From contig NZ_SLZK01000001.1 of the NCBI RefSeq assembly GCF_004341105.1, forward strand, positions 558,001 to 622,000: DNA of 64,000 nt, given 5' to 3'. This stretch comes from Rhizobium sp. BK418 (GTDB taxonomy: Bacteria; Pseudomonadota; Alphaproteobacteria; Rhizobiales; Rhizobiaceae). The notes below the pieces were generated by a model. It searched no databases, was not told the origin of the DNA, and saw nothing but the letters and a program-made list of their open reading frames with translations. This document shows, one piece after another, positions 52,843-62,268 of the stretch (position 1 is its first letter; the number at the start of each line of letters is the position of its first letter). Both the position numbers and the translations under genes were made by a program.

Positions 52843-54411
52843 GTGTCGCCATTGAATGTGCCGGATTCCGGCGCGTTATTATCGGTTCAGAAGCTGACGA
52901 AATTTTTCGGTAGCTTTGCCGCCTGCAATGAAATCGATCTCGATATAGCGCCGGGCGAAATTCATGCGCTTCTCGGCGAAAATGGCGCAGGCAAATCCAC
53001 GTTGGTCAAGATGCTTTTCGGCGTTCTGGAGCCGACTGACGGGCAAATTCTCTGGGAGGGCAGGCCGGTCACGATCACGTCTCCCGGGGAGGCCCGCAAG
53101 CTTGGCATCGGCATGGTCTTTCAGCATTTTTCGCTGTTTGAGGCACTGACCGTTGCCGAAAACATCGCGCTTTCTCTCGATGACGGCATTCCGATCGGCA
53201 GGATCGCAGAGGAGGCGAGGGCGCTGTCGCAGGCCTATGGCCTGCCGCTCGACCCGCATGCGCATGTCGCGGATCTTTCGGTTGGCGAACGCCAGCGCAT
53301 CGAGATCGTCCGCGCTCTGCTGCAGAACCCGAAGCTCATCATCCTCGACGAGCCGACCTCGGTGCTGACGCCGCAGGAAGCCGACAGGCTCTTCGAAACG
53401 CTCTTCAAGCTGCGCGCCGAAGGCCGCTCGGTTCTATATATCAGCCATCGCCTGGAAGAGGTGCAGCGCATCTGCGACCGCGCTACCGTGCTTCGACATG
53501 GCCGCGTGACAGGCGCCTGCGATCCGAAGCAGGAAACGCCTTCCTCTCTCGCCCGCATGATGGTCGGCAACGAAGTGGCGGCTGTCACCCATCCCGAGCG
53601 CAGCGACAAGGGAGAGGTGCAGCTTGCCGTCTCGAACCTCTCGGTCGCCGCCCGCACCCCCTTTGCCATGCCGTTGCGCGATGTTTCCATGGCTGTGCGC
53701 TCCGGTGAAATCCTGGCCATTGCCGGCGTTGCGGGGAATGGGCAGAGCGAGCTCTTTGATGCACTGTCGGGCGAGTATCCAGTTTCTTCGGCCGAAGCGA
53801 TCGTCATTCGCAAGAAGCCCGTCGGCAGGCAGGGCATCACTGCCCGACGTCTGCTCGGCGCCGGCTTCGTGCCGGAGGAGCGGCATGGCCATGCCGCTGT
53901 TTCCGCGATGAAACTGTCCGACAATCTGGTGCTGGCCCGCAGCCAGTCTGATCGCAAGGCGTTTCTGGGTGTCCTCGGTATTATCAGGTATGGTGCGGTG
54001 AAATCCGCAGCACGCCGCATTTCCGAGGCCATGGACGTGCGCAAGAGCGGCGATGATCCAGCCGCAGGTTCGCTCTCCGGCGGCAATCTGCAGAAATTCA
54101 TCGTCGGCCGAGAGCTTGACCGACAGCCGGCGGTGCTGGTCGTCAATCAGCCGACCTGGGGTGTGGATGCGGGTGCCGCAAGCCGTATCCGCCAGGCGCT
54201 CGTCGATCTCGCAAAGGCCGGTTCTGCCGTCGTCGTCATCAGCCAGGATCTCGACGAGATCTTCGAGGTGGCGACCGATATCGCCGTAATTTCTGAAGGA
54301 CGGCTGTCCAAGCCCTATCCGGCCGGTGAGCTGACGCGGGAAAAAATCGGTCTGCTGATGGGCGGCCTGCATGAAGGCAAACACGCCGGGGAGCCCGCAC
54401 TTGCGCATTGA
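52843..54411 (+). CDS. ABC transporter ATP-binding protein of a BMP-type (nucleoside) importer
   Basis: 522 residues with two ABC domains in one chain. First: Walker A GENGAGKSTLVKML (about 45), signature LSVGERQRIEIVRALL, Walker B IILDEPTS. Second: degenerate Walker A GVAGNGQSELFDAL (about 295), LSGGNLQKFIVGRELD and VLVVNQPTWGVDAGAA. This dual arrangement is used by the BMP/guanosine importers (YufO-type) and by simple-sugar importers. GTG start at 52843 with GAGGGGA upstream. The downstream permeases and BMP binding protein show the set is a purine nucleoside-like importer. Confidence 0.92.
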   Translation: MSPLNVPDSGALLSVQKLTKFFGSFAACNEIDLDIAPGEIHALLGENGAGKSTLVKMLFGVLEPTDGQILWEGRPVTITSPGEARKLGIGMVFQHFSLFEALTVAENIALSLDDGIPIGRIAEEARALSQAYGLPLDPHAHVADLSVGERQRIEIVRALLQNPKLIILDEPTSVLTPQEADRLFETLFKLRAEGRSVLYISHRLEEVQRICDRATVLRHGRVTGACDPKQETPSSLARMMVGNEVAAVTHPERSDKGEVQLAVSNLSVAARTPFAMPLRDVSMAVRSGEILAIAGVAGNGQSELFDALSGEYPVSSAEAIVIRKKPVGRQGITARRLLGAGFVPEERHGHAAVSAMKLSDNLVLARSQSDRKAFLGVLGIIRYGAVKSAARRISEAMDVRKSGDDPAAGSLSGGNLQKFIVGRELDRQPAVLVVNQPTWGVDAGAASRIRQALVDLAKAGSAVVVISQDLDEIFEVATDIAVISEGRLSKPYPAGELTREKIGLLMGGLHEGKHAGEPALAH

Positions 54412-55486
54412 ACTGGAAAAGCGCCCGCAGGTCTCGAAGCTCTTTGCTTTCGTCTCGCCGCTCCTGGCCCTCGTTCTGACGCTGGTCGTCGGCGCGATAA
54501 TGTTCGCCACGCTCGGCAAGGATCCGGTCGAGGCACTCGACGCCTTCTTCCTCGAACCGCTTCTGGAAATCTGGTCGCTGCATGAATTGGCAGTCAAAGC
54601 CGCGCCGATCATCCTGATCGCTGTCGGCCTTGCCGTCTGTTACCGATCCAACAACTGGAATATCGGCGCCGAAGGCCAGTTCACCATTGGCGCGATCACC
54701 GGCTCCTATATCCCGATCGTCTTCTACGACTGGCATTCGCCGTTGGTGCTGCCGCTGATGCTGATCCTTGGCGCGCTTGGCGGCGCGCTTTTTGCGGCCA
54801 TTCCGGCGCTGCTGAAGGCGCATTTCAATACCAACGAGATTCTGACATCGTTGATGCTGGTCTATATCGCCCAGCTCTTTCTCGATTGGCTGATCCGTGG
54901 CGCATGGCGCGATCCGAAGGGCTTCAACTTTCCGGTCTCTCGGGACTTTGCTCCAGAGGCGATCGTGCCGGCGATATGGGAGGAATCTGGCCGTGCCCAC
55001 TGGGCCTTCATTTTCGCCGTCGTCGCGGCCATCCTGGTCTGGTTTATGATGCGCTTCACTCTGAAGGGCTTCGAGGTTGTCGTGCTCGGCCAGTCGGAAC
55101 GGGCGGGGCGCTTCGCAGGCTTCTCTTCGAAGAAGATGATCTGGTTCAGCTTCCTCTTTTCAGGCGCGCTGGCCGGGCTTGCCGGCATTTGCGAAGTGTC
55201 GGGCTCGATTGGTCATCTGCAGCCCGCGATTTCGCCGGGCTATGGCTTCACCGCCATTATTGTCGCCTTCCTCGGCCGTCTCAATCCGCTCGGCATTATC
55301 GCTTCGGGTTTGGTACTGGCATTGACCTATCTAGGTGGTGAGGCGGCGCAGTTATCGATCGGTGTTTCGGACAAGGTCACCCGCGTCTTCCAGGGGTTGA
55401 TCCTCTTTTTCGTGCTCTCGTGCGACACGCTGATCTATTACAAAATCCGTATCGTCTTGTCGCGGGTAAGGGGTGGCGCGGCGTGA
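54401..55486 (+). CDS. BMP-type ABC transporter permease 1 (YufP-like)
   Basis: 361 residues if it starts at TTG 54401 (MRIELEKRPQVSKLF), which has GGGGAG seven bases upstream. An ATG at 54371 would overlap the ATPase by 41 bases and add ten residues unlike other members. About nine predicted membrane segments and the characteristic NNWNIGAEGQFTIGAITGSYIP, IVAFLGRLNPLGIIASGLVLALTYLGGEAAQ. Its stop overlaps the next permease start (GTGA). Confidence 0.9.
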   Translation: MRIELEKRPQVSKLFAFVSPLLALVLTLVVGAIMFATLGKDPVEALDAFFLEPLLEIWSLHELAVKAAPIILIAVGLAVCYRSNNWNIGAEGQFTIGAITGSYIPIVFYDWHSPLVLPLMLILGALGGALFAAIPALLKAHFNTNEILTSLMLVYIAQLFLDWLIRGAWRDPKGFNFPVSRDFAPEAIVPAIWEESGRAHWAFIFAVVAAILVWFMMRFTLKGFEVVVLGQSERAGRFAGFSSKKMIWFSFLFSGALAGLAGICEVSGSIGHLQPAISPGYGFTAIIVAFLGRLNPLGIIASGLVLALTYLGGEAAQLSIGVSDKVTRVFQGLILFFVLSCDTLIYYKIRIVLSRVRGGAA

Positions 55487-56403
55487 GCATTTTCGAAGCC
55501 ATTCTTCTGACCGTTATCACCGCCTCCACGCCGCTCGTCATCGCAGCCCTTGGCGAACTCGTGACGGAGCGCTCCGGCGTCCTCAATCTTGGCGTCGAGG
55601 GTATGATGATCATGGGGGCAGTAGCCGCCTTTGCCGGCGCGCAGATGTCGGGGTCGCCCTATGCCGGCATCATCTGCGGCATCCTCGCGGGCGCGCTTTT
55701 CTCGCTGCTCTTTGCATTCCTGACGCTGACGCTGGTCGCGAACCAGGTGGCCACGGGCCTGGCGCTGACCCTTCTCGGTCTCGGCCTATCCGGCCAGCTC
55801 GGCGAACCCTATGTCAGCGTGCCCGGCATTCAGCTGAAAGAGATCGCCATCCCGCTGCTGTCCGATATCCCCGTTATCGGTCCGGTTCTTTTCAAGCAGG
55901 ATCTGATTTTCTATCTATCGATCGCCTTGCTCCTTGGCGTCAGCTGGTTCCTGTTCAGAAGCCGCCTGGGCCTGAAGCTGAGAGCGATCGGCGACAGCCA
56001 CGGCTCGGCCCACGCGCTCGGCATTCACGTCATCCGCACGCGCTATCTGGCGGTCATCTTCGGTGGTGCCTGCGCGGGTCTCGCCGGTGCGCAGCTCTCG
56101 CTCGTCTATACGCCGCAATGGGTGGAAAACATGTCGGCCGGCCGCGGCTGGATCACGCTGGCGCTGGTCGTCTTCGCCTCTTGGCGCCCGTGGCGGGTCT
56201 TTGCCGGCGGTTACCTCTTCGGAGCGGTCACGATCCTGCAGCTCCACGCGCAGGCCTTCGGCCTCGGTATCCCCGCGCAATTCCTCTCTATGTTGCCTTA
56301 TGTCGCGACTATTGTAGTTCTCATCATCATTTCTCATAATCGGCGCACGACGTTGATCAATACGCCCGCGTCGCTTGGAAAAGCCTTCGTCCCGGAGCGA
56401 TAA
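55483..56403 (+). CDS. BMP-type ABC transporter permease 2 (YufQ-like)
   Basis: 306 residues from GTG 55483, overlapping the previous stop. About eight membrane segments. Hallmarks: ELVTERSGVLNLGVEGMMIMGAVAAFAGA (about 25-55), RSRLGLKLRAIGDSHGSAHALGIHVIRTRYLAVIFGGACAGLAGA (about 165-210) and ITLALVVFASWRPWRVFAGGYLFG. Completes the channel with permease 1. A nucleoside-type substrate is inferred from the family. Confidence 0.91.
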   Translation: MSIFEAILLTVITASTPLVIAALGELVTERSGVLNLGVEGMMIMGAVAAFAGAQMSGSPYAGIICGILAGALFSLLFAFLTLTLVANQVATGLALTLLGLGLSGQLGEPYVSVPGIQLKEIAIPLLSDIPVIGPVLFKQDLIFYLSIALLLGVSWFLFRSRLGLKLRAIGDSHGSAHALGIHVIRTRYLAVIFGGACAGLAGAQLSLVYTPQWVENMSAGRGWITLALVVFASWRPWRVFAGGYLFGAVTILQLHAQAFGLGIPAQFLSMLPYVATIVVLIIISHNRRTTLINTPASLGKAFVPER

Positions 56404-56457
56404 AACAAGAATACCAAGACGGGTTTCCGGAATAACTTCAAACCAACAGGGGTCATC

Positions 56458-57534
56458 ATGAAGAAGTTCGCATTAGCACTTGCCGCATCGGCCGCAGCCG
56501 TGATCGGCATCTCCTCCGCAGCCGAGGCAGCAGAAAAGACGAAGGTCTGCTTCGTCTATGTCGGAGCGCACAACGACGGCGGTTATTCCCAGGCTCACGA
56601 TGTCGGCCGTCAGCAGGTCCAGGCCGAGTTTGGCGACAAGATCGAAACGCCTTATCTCGAAAACGTGCCGGAAGGCCCGGATGCCGAGCGCGCCATCGAG
56701 CGCCTTGCGCGCTCCGGCTGCCAGCTGATTTTCGCGACGTCCTTCGGCTTCATGGACGCGACGGTCAAGGTTGCCGCCAAATTCCCGAAGGTCAAGTTCG
56801 AGCACGGCACCGGCTACAAGTCCGGCCCTAACCTCGCGACCTATAATTCACGCTTCTATGAAGGCCGCTACATCCTCGGCCAGATCGCCGCCAAGACCTC
56901 GAAAAATCACGGTGCCGCCTACATCGCCTCCTTCCCGATCCCGGAAGTTGTGATGGGCATCAACTCCTTCGAACAGGGCGCCAAGTCGATCGACCCGAGC
57001 TTCAAGCTCAAGGTCATCTGGGTCAATACCTGGTTCGATCCGGGCAAGGAAGCTGATGCCGCCAAGGCGATGATCGACCAGGGCGTCGACGTGCTGACGC
57101 AGCACACCGACACGACAGCGCCGATGCAGGTTGCCGAAGAGCGCGGCATCCACGCCTTCGGCCAGGCATCCGACATGATCGCAGCCGGCCCGAAAGCGCA
57201 GCTGACGGCAATTGTCGATACCTGGGGCAACTATTATTCAAAGCGCGTCCACGCGCTTCTGGACGGCACCTGGAAGTCTGAACAGAGCTGGGATGGCCTG
57301 AAGGATGGCATCCTCAAGATGGCGCCCTATACCAACATGCCCGACGACGTGAAGAAGATGGCTGAGGAAACCGAAGCCAAGATCAAGTCCGGCGAACTGC
57401 ATCCCTTCACCGGCCCAATCAACAAGCAGGACGGCACGCCCTGGCTGAAGGCCGGCGAAAAGGCTGATGATGGCACGCTGCTTGGCATGAACTTCTATGT
57501 CGAAGGCGTAGACGACAAGCTGCCTGCGCAATAA
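56458..57534 (+). CDS. BMP-family ABC transporter substrate-binding protein
   Basis: 358 residues, Sec signal peptide MKKFALALAASAAAVIGISSAAEAA, then KTKVCFVYVGAHNDGGYSQAHDVGRQQVQAEFGDKIETPYLENVPEGPDAERAIERLARSGCQLIFATSFGFMDATVKVAAKFPKVKFEHGTGYKSGPNLA. This is the PnrA/BMP fold that binds purine nucleosides in other bacteria. It lies after its permeases and before an intrinsic terminator. No lipobox is present: the signal peptide is cleaved by the regular peptidase, giving a soluble periplasmic protein. Confidence 0.93.
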   Translation: MKKFALALAASAAAVIGISSAAEAAEKTKVCFVYVGAHNDGGYSQAHDVGRQQVQAEFGDKIETPYLENVPEGPDAERAIERLARSGCQLIFATSFGFMDATVKVAAKFPKVKFEHGTGYKSGPNLATYNSRFYEGRYILGQIAAKTSKNHGAAYIASFPIPEVVMGINSFEQGAKSIDPSFKLKVIWVNTWFDPGKEADAAKAMIDQGVDVLTQHTDTTAPMQVAEERGIHAFGQASDMIAAGPKAQLTAIVDTWGNYYSKRVHALLDGTWKSEQSWDGLKDGILKMAPYTNMPDDVKKMAEETEAKIKSGELHPFTGPINKQDGTPWLKAGEKADDGTLLGMNFYVEGVDDKLPAQ

Positions 57535-57560
57535 GGCCAAACCTGTAACTCGCAGTTGCG

Positions 57561-57589
57561 AAAAGGCGCTCTGAAAAGGGCGCCTTTTT
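57561..57589 (+). terminator. Intrinsic terminator after the BMP binding-protein gene
   Basis: AAAAGGCGC (57561-57569) and GCGCCTTTT (57580-57588) form a 9-bp stem around a 10-base loop, and the right arm runs into a T tract (57585-57589). It closes the BMP importer operon 27 bases past the stop. Confidence 0.85.
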
Positions 57590-57680
57590 GCTGCAATGCA
57601 TGCTAAAATGCTCATTTACAAAAGTATTACTATATGATTTTTTGATCCTGCGCCGCGAGACGCGGCATTGGGAGGACATC

Positions 57681-58643
57681 ATGAAATTGAAGACTGCACT
57701 TTTGAGTGCCACGATTTTGGCTGCCTGCATGTTCGGTTCGGCTTCGGCCGCCGGCTTGACCGTCGGCTTCTCGCAGATCGGCTCGGAATCGGGCTGGCGC
57801 GCGGCTGAAACGACCGTCACCAAGCAGCAGGCTGAAAAGCGCGGCATCGACCTCAAATTTGCCGATGCTCAGCAGAAACAGGAAAATCAGATCAAGGCTC
57901 TCCGCTCGTTCATTGCCCAGGGCGTGGATGCCATCCTTATCGCTCCCGTCGTTGAAACTGGCTGGGATGCTGTTCTCAAGGAAGCCAAGGAAGCCAATAT
58001 CCCGGTCATCCTTCTCGACCGTACGATCAAGGCTCCTGAAGACCTCTATCTGACGGCCGTCACCTCCGATCAGGTCCATGAAGGCAAGGTCGCCGGCGAC
58101 TGGCTGGTCAAGACCGTCGGCGACAAGAAATGCAACGTCGTCGAGCTGCAGGGCACGACCGGCTCTTCACCGGCCATCGCTCGCAAGAAGGGCTTCGAGG
58201 ATGCAATCAAGGGCCACGACAACTTCAAGATCGTCCGCAGCCAGACCGGTGACTTCACCCGCACCAAGGGCAAGGAAGTCATGGAAAGCTTCCTGAAGGC
58301 TGAAAACGGCGGCAAGGATATCTGCGCTCTCTACGCCCATAATGACGATATGGCTGTCGGCGGTATTCAGGCGATCAAGGAAGCTGGTCTGAAGCCCGGC
58401 AAGGATATCCTCGTCGTCTCCATCGACTCCGTGCCTGATATCTTCAAGGCCATGTCCGCAGGCGAAGCAAACGCATCCGTCGAGCTGACGCCGAACATGG
58501 CCGGCCCGGCCTTTGACGCCCTCGACGCATACCTGAAGGACAAGAAAGCTCCGCCGAAGTGGATCCAGACGGAATCCAAGCTCTACACGCAGGCTGACGA
58601 TCCGATGAAGGTTTACGAAGAGAAGAAGGGTCAGGGTTACTGA
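57681..58643 (+). CDS. Sugar ABC transporter substrate-binding protein, YtfQ-like
   Basis: 320 residues from ATG 57681 (GGGAGGACATC upstream). Sec signal peptide MKLKTALLSATILAACMFGSASA, then AGLTVGFSQIGSESGWRAAETTVTKQQAEKRGIDLKFADAQQKQENQIKALRSFIAQGVDAILIAPVVETGWDAVL, the periplasmic-binding fold of the ribose/galactofuranose group (YtfQ). It feeds the YtfR/YtfT/YjfF-type complex downstream. Galactofuranose or another furanose is likely by family, but not proven. The gap to the ATPase gene has a very stable hairpin. Confidence 0.92.
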   Translation: MKLKTALLSATILAACMFGSASAAGLTVGFSQIGSESGWRAAETTVTKQQAEKRGIDLKFADAQQKQENQIKALRSFIAQGVDAILIAPVVETGWDAVLKEAKEANIPVILLDRTIKAPEDLYLTAVTSDQVHEGKVAGDWLVKTVGDKKCNVVELQGTTGSSPAIARKKGFEDAIKGHDNFKIVRSQTGDFTRTKGKEVMESFLKAENGGKDICALYAHNDDMAVGGIQAIKEAGLKPGKDILVVSIDSVPDIFKAMSAGEANASVELTPNMAGPAFDALDAYLKDKKAPPKWIQTESKLYTQADDPMKVYEEKKGQGY

Positions 58644-58655
58644 TTGATGCCGGAA

Positions 58656-58684
58656 CCGCACCGGTCCATCATGGACCGGTGCGG
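58656..58684 (+). promoter_or_regulatory. Stable intercistronic hairpin between binding-protein and ATPase genes
   Basis: A perfect 13-bp stem, CCGCACCGGTCCA (58656-58668) and TGGACCGGTGCGG (58672-58684), around a TCA loop, 12 bases past the binding-protein stop. No T tract follows. Such hairpins protect the upstream message from 3' exonucleases and let the binding protein be made in excess over the ATPase and permeases. Confidence 0.8.
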
Positions 58685-58759
58685 AACTGCCAGTACCATC
58701 AAGGCATCATGCCCGTTCTGGTACAGGCTTCGGCGCAATATCAGGAAACAGCAGCCCTC

Positions 58760-60283
58760 ATGGTTCACAATTTCGAGAATATTCTCGCAGCTTCGGGCAT
58801 ATCGAAATTCTTCCCCGGTGCCATCGCCCTGGATAAGGTGGATTTCACGCTGAGGCGCGGCGAGGTACATGCGCTTCTCGGCGAAAACGGCGCAGGCAAG
58901 TCGACTCTCATCAAATGCATTACGGGTGCCTATCGCCGCGATGCCGGAAGTCTGACGCTGGAAGGCAACGAGATCGATCCGGCTGACACGCTGGCGGCTC
59001 AGAAGCTCGGCATTGGCACCGTCTATCAGGAGGTTAACCTCCTCTCCAATCTCAGCATTGCGGAAAATCTGTTCCTCGGCCGTCAGCCGAAGCGCTTCGG
59101 CATGATCGATGCCCGAACCATGAACTGCAATGCCCGCGAGCTTCTGGCGGGCTACGGCCTCGATATCGACGTGACCGCTCAACTCGACCGTTTCTCGGTT
59201 GCCGTCCAGCAGATCGTGGCGATTGCCCGTGCCGTCGATCTCTCCGGCAAGGTCCTCATTCTCGATGAGCCCACCGCGAGTCTCGACACGCACGAAGTAG
59301 AGATGCTTTTCCGGGTTGTGAACGACTTGAAGAAGCGCGGATTAGGCATTGTCTTCATTACGCATTTTCTTGAGCAGGTATATGCGATCAGCGATCGCAT
59401 CACCGTGCTGCGCAATGGCCGGTTGGTGGGAACGCATGACGCCGCCGAACTGCCGCGCCAGAATTTGATCGCCATGATGCTCGGGCGTGAACTGGCGCAG
59501 ACCGAGCACGCCGCCAAGGAGCGCACGATTGACGCCGGCGCGGTGAAATATGCCTTCGAAGGATATGGCAAACGCGGCAAGGTAAGGCCCTTCGATCTCG
59601 AAGTTCGCGTCGGCGAGGTCGTCGGCATAGCGGGACTTCTCGGTTCCGGACGCACGGAAACCGCTGAACTGATGTTCGGCATAGAAAGCGCCGATAGTGG
59701 TGTCGCCAGCATCGATGGAAAGCCGGTGACGCTGTCGAGCCCGCGTGCGGCAATCGCCAGGGGCTTTGGTTTCTGCCCGGAAGACCGCAAGACCGACGGG
59801 ATCATCGGTGACCTGTCGATTCGCGAGAATATCGCGCTCGCCCTGCAGGCCCGGCGTGGCTGGGCACGGCCGCTCTCTCGCGCCGAGCAGAATGCGATTG
59901 CCGACGAATATATCAAGGCGCTCGATATCCGCACGACGGACCGCGAAAAACCCATCCGGCTCCTCTCGGGTGGCAATCAGCAGAAGGCAATCCTTGCCCG
60001 CTGGCTCGCCACCAATCCGGATTTCCTGATCCTGGACGAGCCGACGCGCGGCATCGATGTCGGCGCGCATGCCGAAATCATCAAGCTCATCGAGCAACTC
60101 TGCGCCAAAGGCATGTCGCTGATTGTCATCTCCTCGGAACTGGAGGAACTGGTCGCCTACAGCTCACGCGTCATCGTGCTGCGTGATCGCGAGCATATTG
60201 CGGAGCTGACCGGTGAGCATATCAGCGCTGGCAGCATCGTCGACGCCATTGCTGCAGCCGACAAACGAACGGAGGATGCATGA
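58760..60283 (+). CDS. Sugar ABC transporter ATP-binding protein, YtfR-like
   Basis: 507 residues from ATG 58760 (MVHNFENILAASGISKFF). ATG 58709 in frame would add 17 residues and is an alternative, since no strong ribosome-binding site marks either. Two ABC domains in one chain: Walker A GENGAGKSTLIKC, Walker B VLILDEPTAS; the second domain has IAGLLGSGRTETAEL, signature LSGGNQQKAILARWL and DEPTRGIDVGAHAE. Belongs to the RbsA/MglA/YtfR sugar group. The stop overlaps the first permease start by ATGA. Confidence 0.92.
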   Translation: MVHNFENILAASGISKFFPGAIALDKVDFTLRRGEVHALLGENGAGKSTLIKCITGAYRRDAGSLTLEGNEIDPADTLAAQKLGIGTVYQEVNLLSNLSIAENLFLGRQPKRFGMIDARTMNCNARELLAGYGLDIDVTAQLDRFSVAVQQIVAIARAVDLSGKVLILDEPTASLDTHEVEMLFRVVNDLKKRGLGIVFITHFLEQVYAISDRITVLRNGRLVGTHDAAELPRQNLIAMMLGRELAQTEHAAKERTIDAGAVKYAFEGYGKRGKVRPFDLEVRVGEVVGIAGLLGSGRTETAELMFGIESADSGVASIDGKPVTLSSPRAAIARGFGFCPEDRKTDGIIGDLSIRENIALALQARRGWARPLSRAEQNAIADEYIKALDIRTTDREKPIRLLSGGNQQKAILARWLATNPDFLILDEPTRGIDVGAHAEIIKLIEQLCAKGMSLIVISSELEELVAYSSRVIVLRDREHIAELTGEHISAGSIVDAIAAADKRTEDA

Positions 60284-61290
60284 CTGCCTCGCTAAAGGCG
60301 CTTGGCTTTCGTCTTGCGCCACAATTGATTGCGCTTTTGGTTGTTCTTCTTTTGAATTTCAGCTTTTTCCCGCAATTTCTTAATGTGATTGCTCAAAATG
60401 GACGCCTCTATGGCAGCCTCATCGATGTGCTCAATCGTGGCGCGCCGGTAGCCCTGCTGGCGATCGGCATGACGCTGGTGATTGCCACCAAGGGCATTGA
60501 CCTGTCGGTCGGTGCTGTCATTGCTATCTGTGGCGCCGTTGCCGCCTCCTCGATCGTTGAAGGCAATTCGCTTGCTTACACGCTCGTGCTGACTGTCATC
60601 ATTGGCCTGCTCTGCGGTGTCTGGAACGGCTTCCTCGTCGCCGTCCTCAATATCCAACCGATCATTGCGACCCTCGTGCTCATGGTCGCCGGCCGCGGCA
60701 TCGCCCAGCTCATCACCGAAGGCGCCATTATGACCTTCAACGATGACGGGCTGATCTTTTTCGGCAGCGGTTCTTTCGCCTTCCTGCCCATGCCTGTGGT
60801 CATCTGGCTGATCGTCGGCCTGCTGGTCATCCTGCTGGTTCGCCGCACCGCACTCGGCATGCTTATCGAAGCAGTCGGCATCAACAGGCGTGCCAGCACG
60901 CTGTCCGGCGTGCAGACGCCGGTGCTGCTGATGGCTGTCTATATGCTGAGCGGCCTCTGTGCTTCCATCGCCGGAATCATCGTTGCCGCCGACATCAAGG
61001 GGGCTGATGCCAACAATGCCGGTCTCTGGCTGGAGCTCGATGCGATCCTTGCGGTGGTCGTTGGCGGCAATTCCCTGCTTGGCGGCCGCTTCAGCATCAT
61101 CGGCTCGCTGATTGGCGCCATGATCATTCAGTCGGTAAACACCGGCATCCTGCTGTCCGGCTTCCCGCCGGAATTCAATCTCATCATCAAGGCGATCATC
61201 ATCATCGTCATTCTCGTCATCCAGTCGCCGGCGATGTCGTCGCTGACCGGCTTCCTGACCCGCCGGACGGACACTGGAGGGCGCAAATGA
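60280..61290 (+). CDS. Sugar ABC transporter permease, YtfT-like
   Basis: 336 residues, about ten membrane segments, of the RbsC/YtfT group: VLNRGAPVALLAIGMTLVIATKGIDLSVGAVIAICGAVAA at about 47-86 and LDAILAVVVGGNSLLGGRFSIIGSLIGAMIIQSVNTGILL near 250-290. ATG overlaps the ATPase stop (ATGA), and its own stop overlaps the next permease start (ATGA). Confidence 0.92.
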   Translation: MTASLKALGFRLAPQLIALLVVLLLNFSFFPQFLNVIAQNGRLYGSLIDVLNRGAPVALLAIGMTLVIATKGIDLSVGAVIAICGAVAASSIVEGNSLAYTLVLTVIIGLLCGVWNGFLVAVLNIQPIIATLVLMVAGRGIAQLITEGAIMTFNDDGLIFFGSGSFAFLPMPVVIWLIVGLLVILLVRRTALGMLIEAVGINRRASTLSGVQTPVLLMAVYMLSGLCASIAGIIVAADIKGADANNAGLWLELDAILAVVVGGNSLLGGRFSIIGSLIGAMIIQSVNTGILLSGFPPEFNLIIKAIIIIVILVIQSPAMSSLTGFLTRRTDTGGRK

Positions 61291-62255
61291 ATTCCAAATA
61301 CCTGCCGCTCCTTGCGACGATCGTCATCTTCGTGCTCGCCTATGCGGTCTGCACCCTACAATATCCGAACATGCTATCGACGCGTGTCATCGGCAACCTG
61401 CTGACCGACAACGCCTTTCTCGGCATCGCCGCCGTCGGCATGACCTTCGTCATCATCTCCGGCGGCATCGACTTGTCGATCGGCTCCGTCATCGCCTTTA
61501 CTGGCGTCTTTTTGGCCGTGATCCTGCAGAACACCAGCATTCATCCGCTGGCTGCCTTCGCGATCGTTCTCATCATCACCACGGCCTTCGGCGCAGTTAT
61601 GGGCATGATCATCCATTTCCTGCAGATGCCGCCCTTCATCGTGACTTTGGCCGGCATGTTCCTCGCCCGCGGCATGGCCTATGTCCTGTCGATCGACAGC
61701 ATTCCGATCAATCACGAATTTTATTCGACGCTGACGAGCCTCTATTACCGTCTACCCGGCGGCGGCCGCCTGACGCTGATCGGCGGCATCATGCTGGTCG
61801 TTTTCGCAGCCGGCGTCTTCATCGCCCACCGCACCCGCTTCGGAACCAATGTCTACGCACTGGGTGGCGGGGTGCAGACAGCACAGTTAATGGGCGTACC
61901 GGTGGCACGCACGACGATCCAGATCTATGCCTTGTCGGGTTTCCTGGCGGGCCTATCCGGAATCGTTTTTTCCCTATACACGTCTGCCGGATATTCTCTT
62001 GCGGCGGTGGGCGTCGAACTCGATGCCATTGCGGCAGTCGTCATCGGAGGGACGCTGCTGACAGGAGGAGCGGGATTCGTGGCAGGGACCTTCATCGGTC
62101 TGCTGATCCAGGGGCTAATTCAGACTTACATCACCTTCGACGGTACGCTGTCGAGCTGGTGGACGAAAATCCTGATTGGCCTGCTGCTTTTTGCATTCAT
62201 GGTTATGCAGAAGGCTATCCTTTTCCTTTCCAGTCTGAACAGGAGATACGGTTAG
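61287..62255 (+). CDS. Sugar ABC transporter permease, YjfF-like
   Basis: 322 residues, a second RbsC-type permease: LGIAAVGMTFVIISGGIDLSIGSVIAFTGVFLAVIL near 46-82, PPFIVTLAGMFLARGMAYVLSIDSIPI, and the C-terminal IAAVVIGGTLLTGGAGFVAGTFIGLLIQGLIQTYITF. Two different permease genes are typical of the YtfT-YjfF galactofuranose importer. It overlaps YtfT-like by four bases and ends 13 bases before the GntR gene. Confidence 0.92.
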   Translation: MNSKYLPLLATIVIFVLAYAVCTLQYPNMLSTRVIGNLLTDNAFLGIAAVGMTFVIISGGIDLSIGSVIAFTGVFLAVILQNTSIHPLAAFAIVLIITTAFGAVMGMIIHFLQMPPFIVTLAGMFLARGMAYVLSIDSIPINHEFYSTLTSLYYRLPGGGRLTLIGGIMLVVFAAGVFIAHRTRFGTNVYALGGGVQTAQLMGVPVARTTIQIYALSGFLAGLSGIVFSLYTSAGYSLAAVGVELDAIAAVVIGGTLLTGGAGFVAGTFIGLLIQGLIQTYITFDGTLSSWWTKILIGLLLFAFMVMQKAILFLSSLNRRYG

Positions 62256-62268
62256 GAGGAGTGACGGA

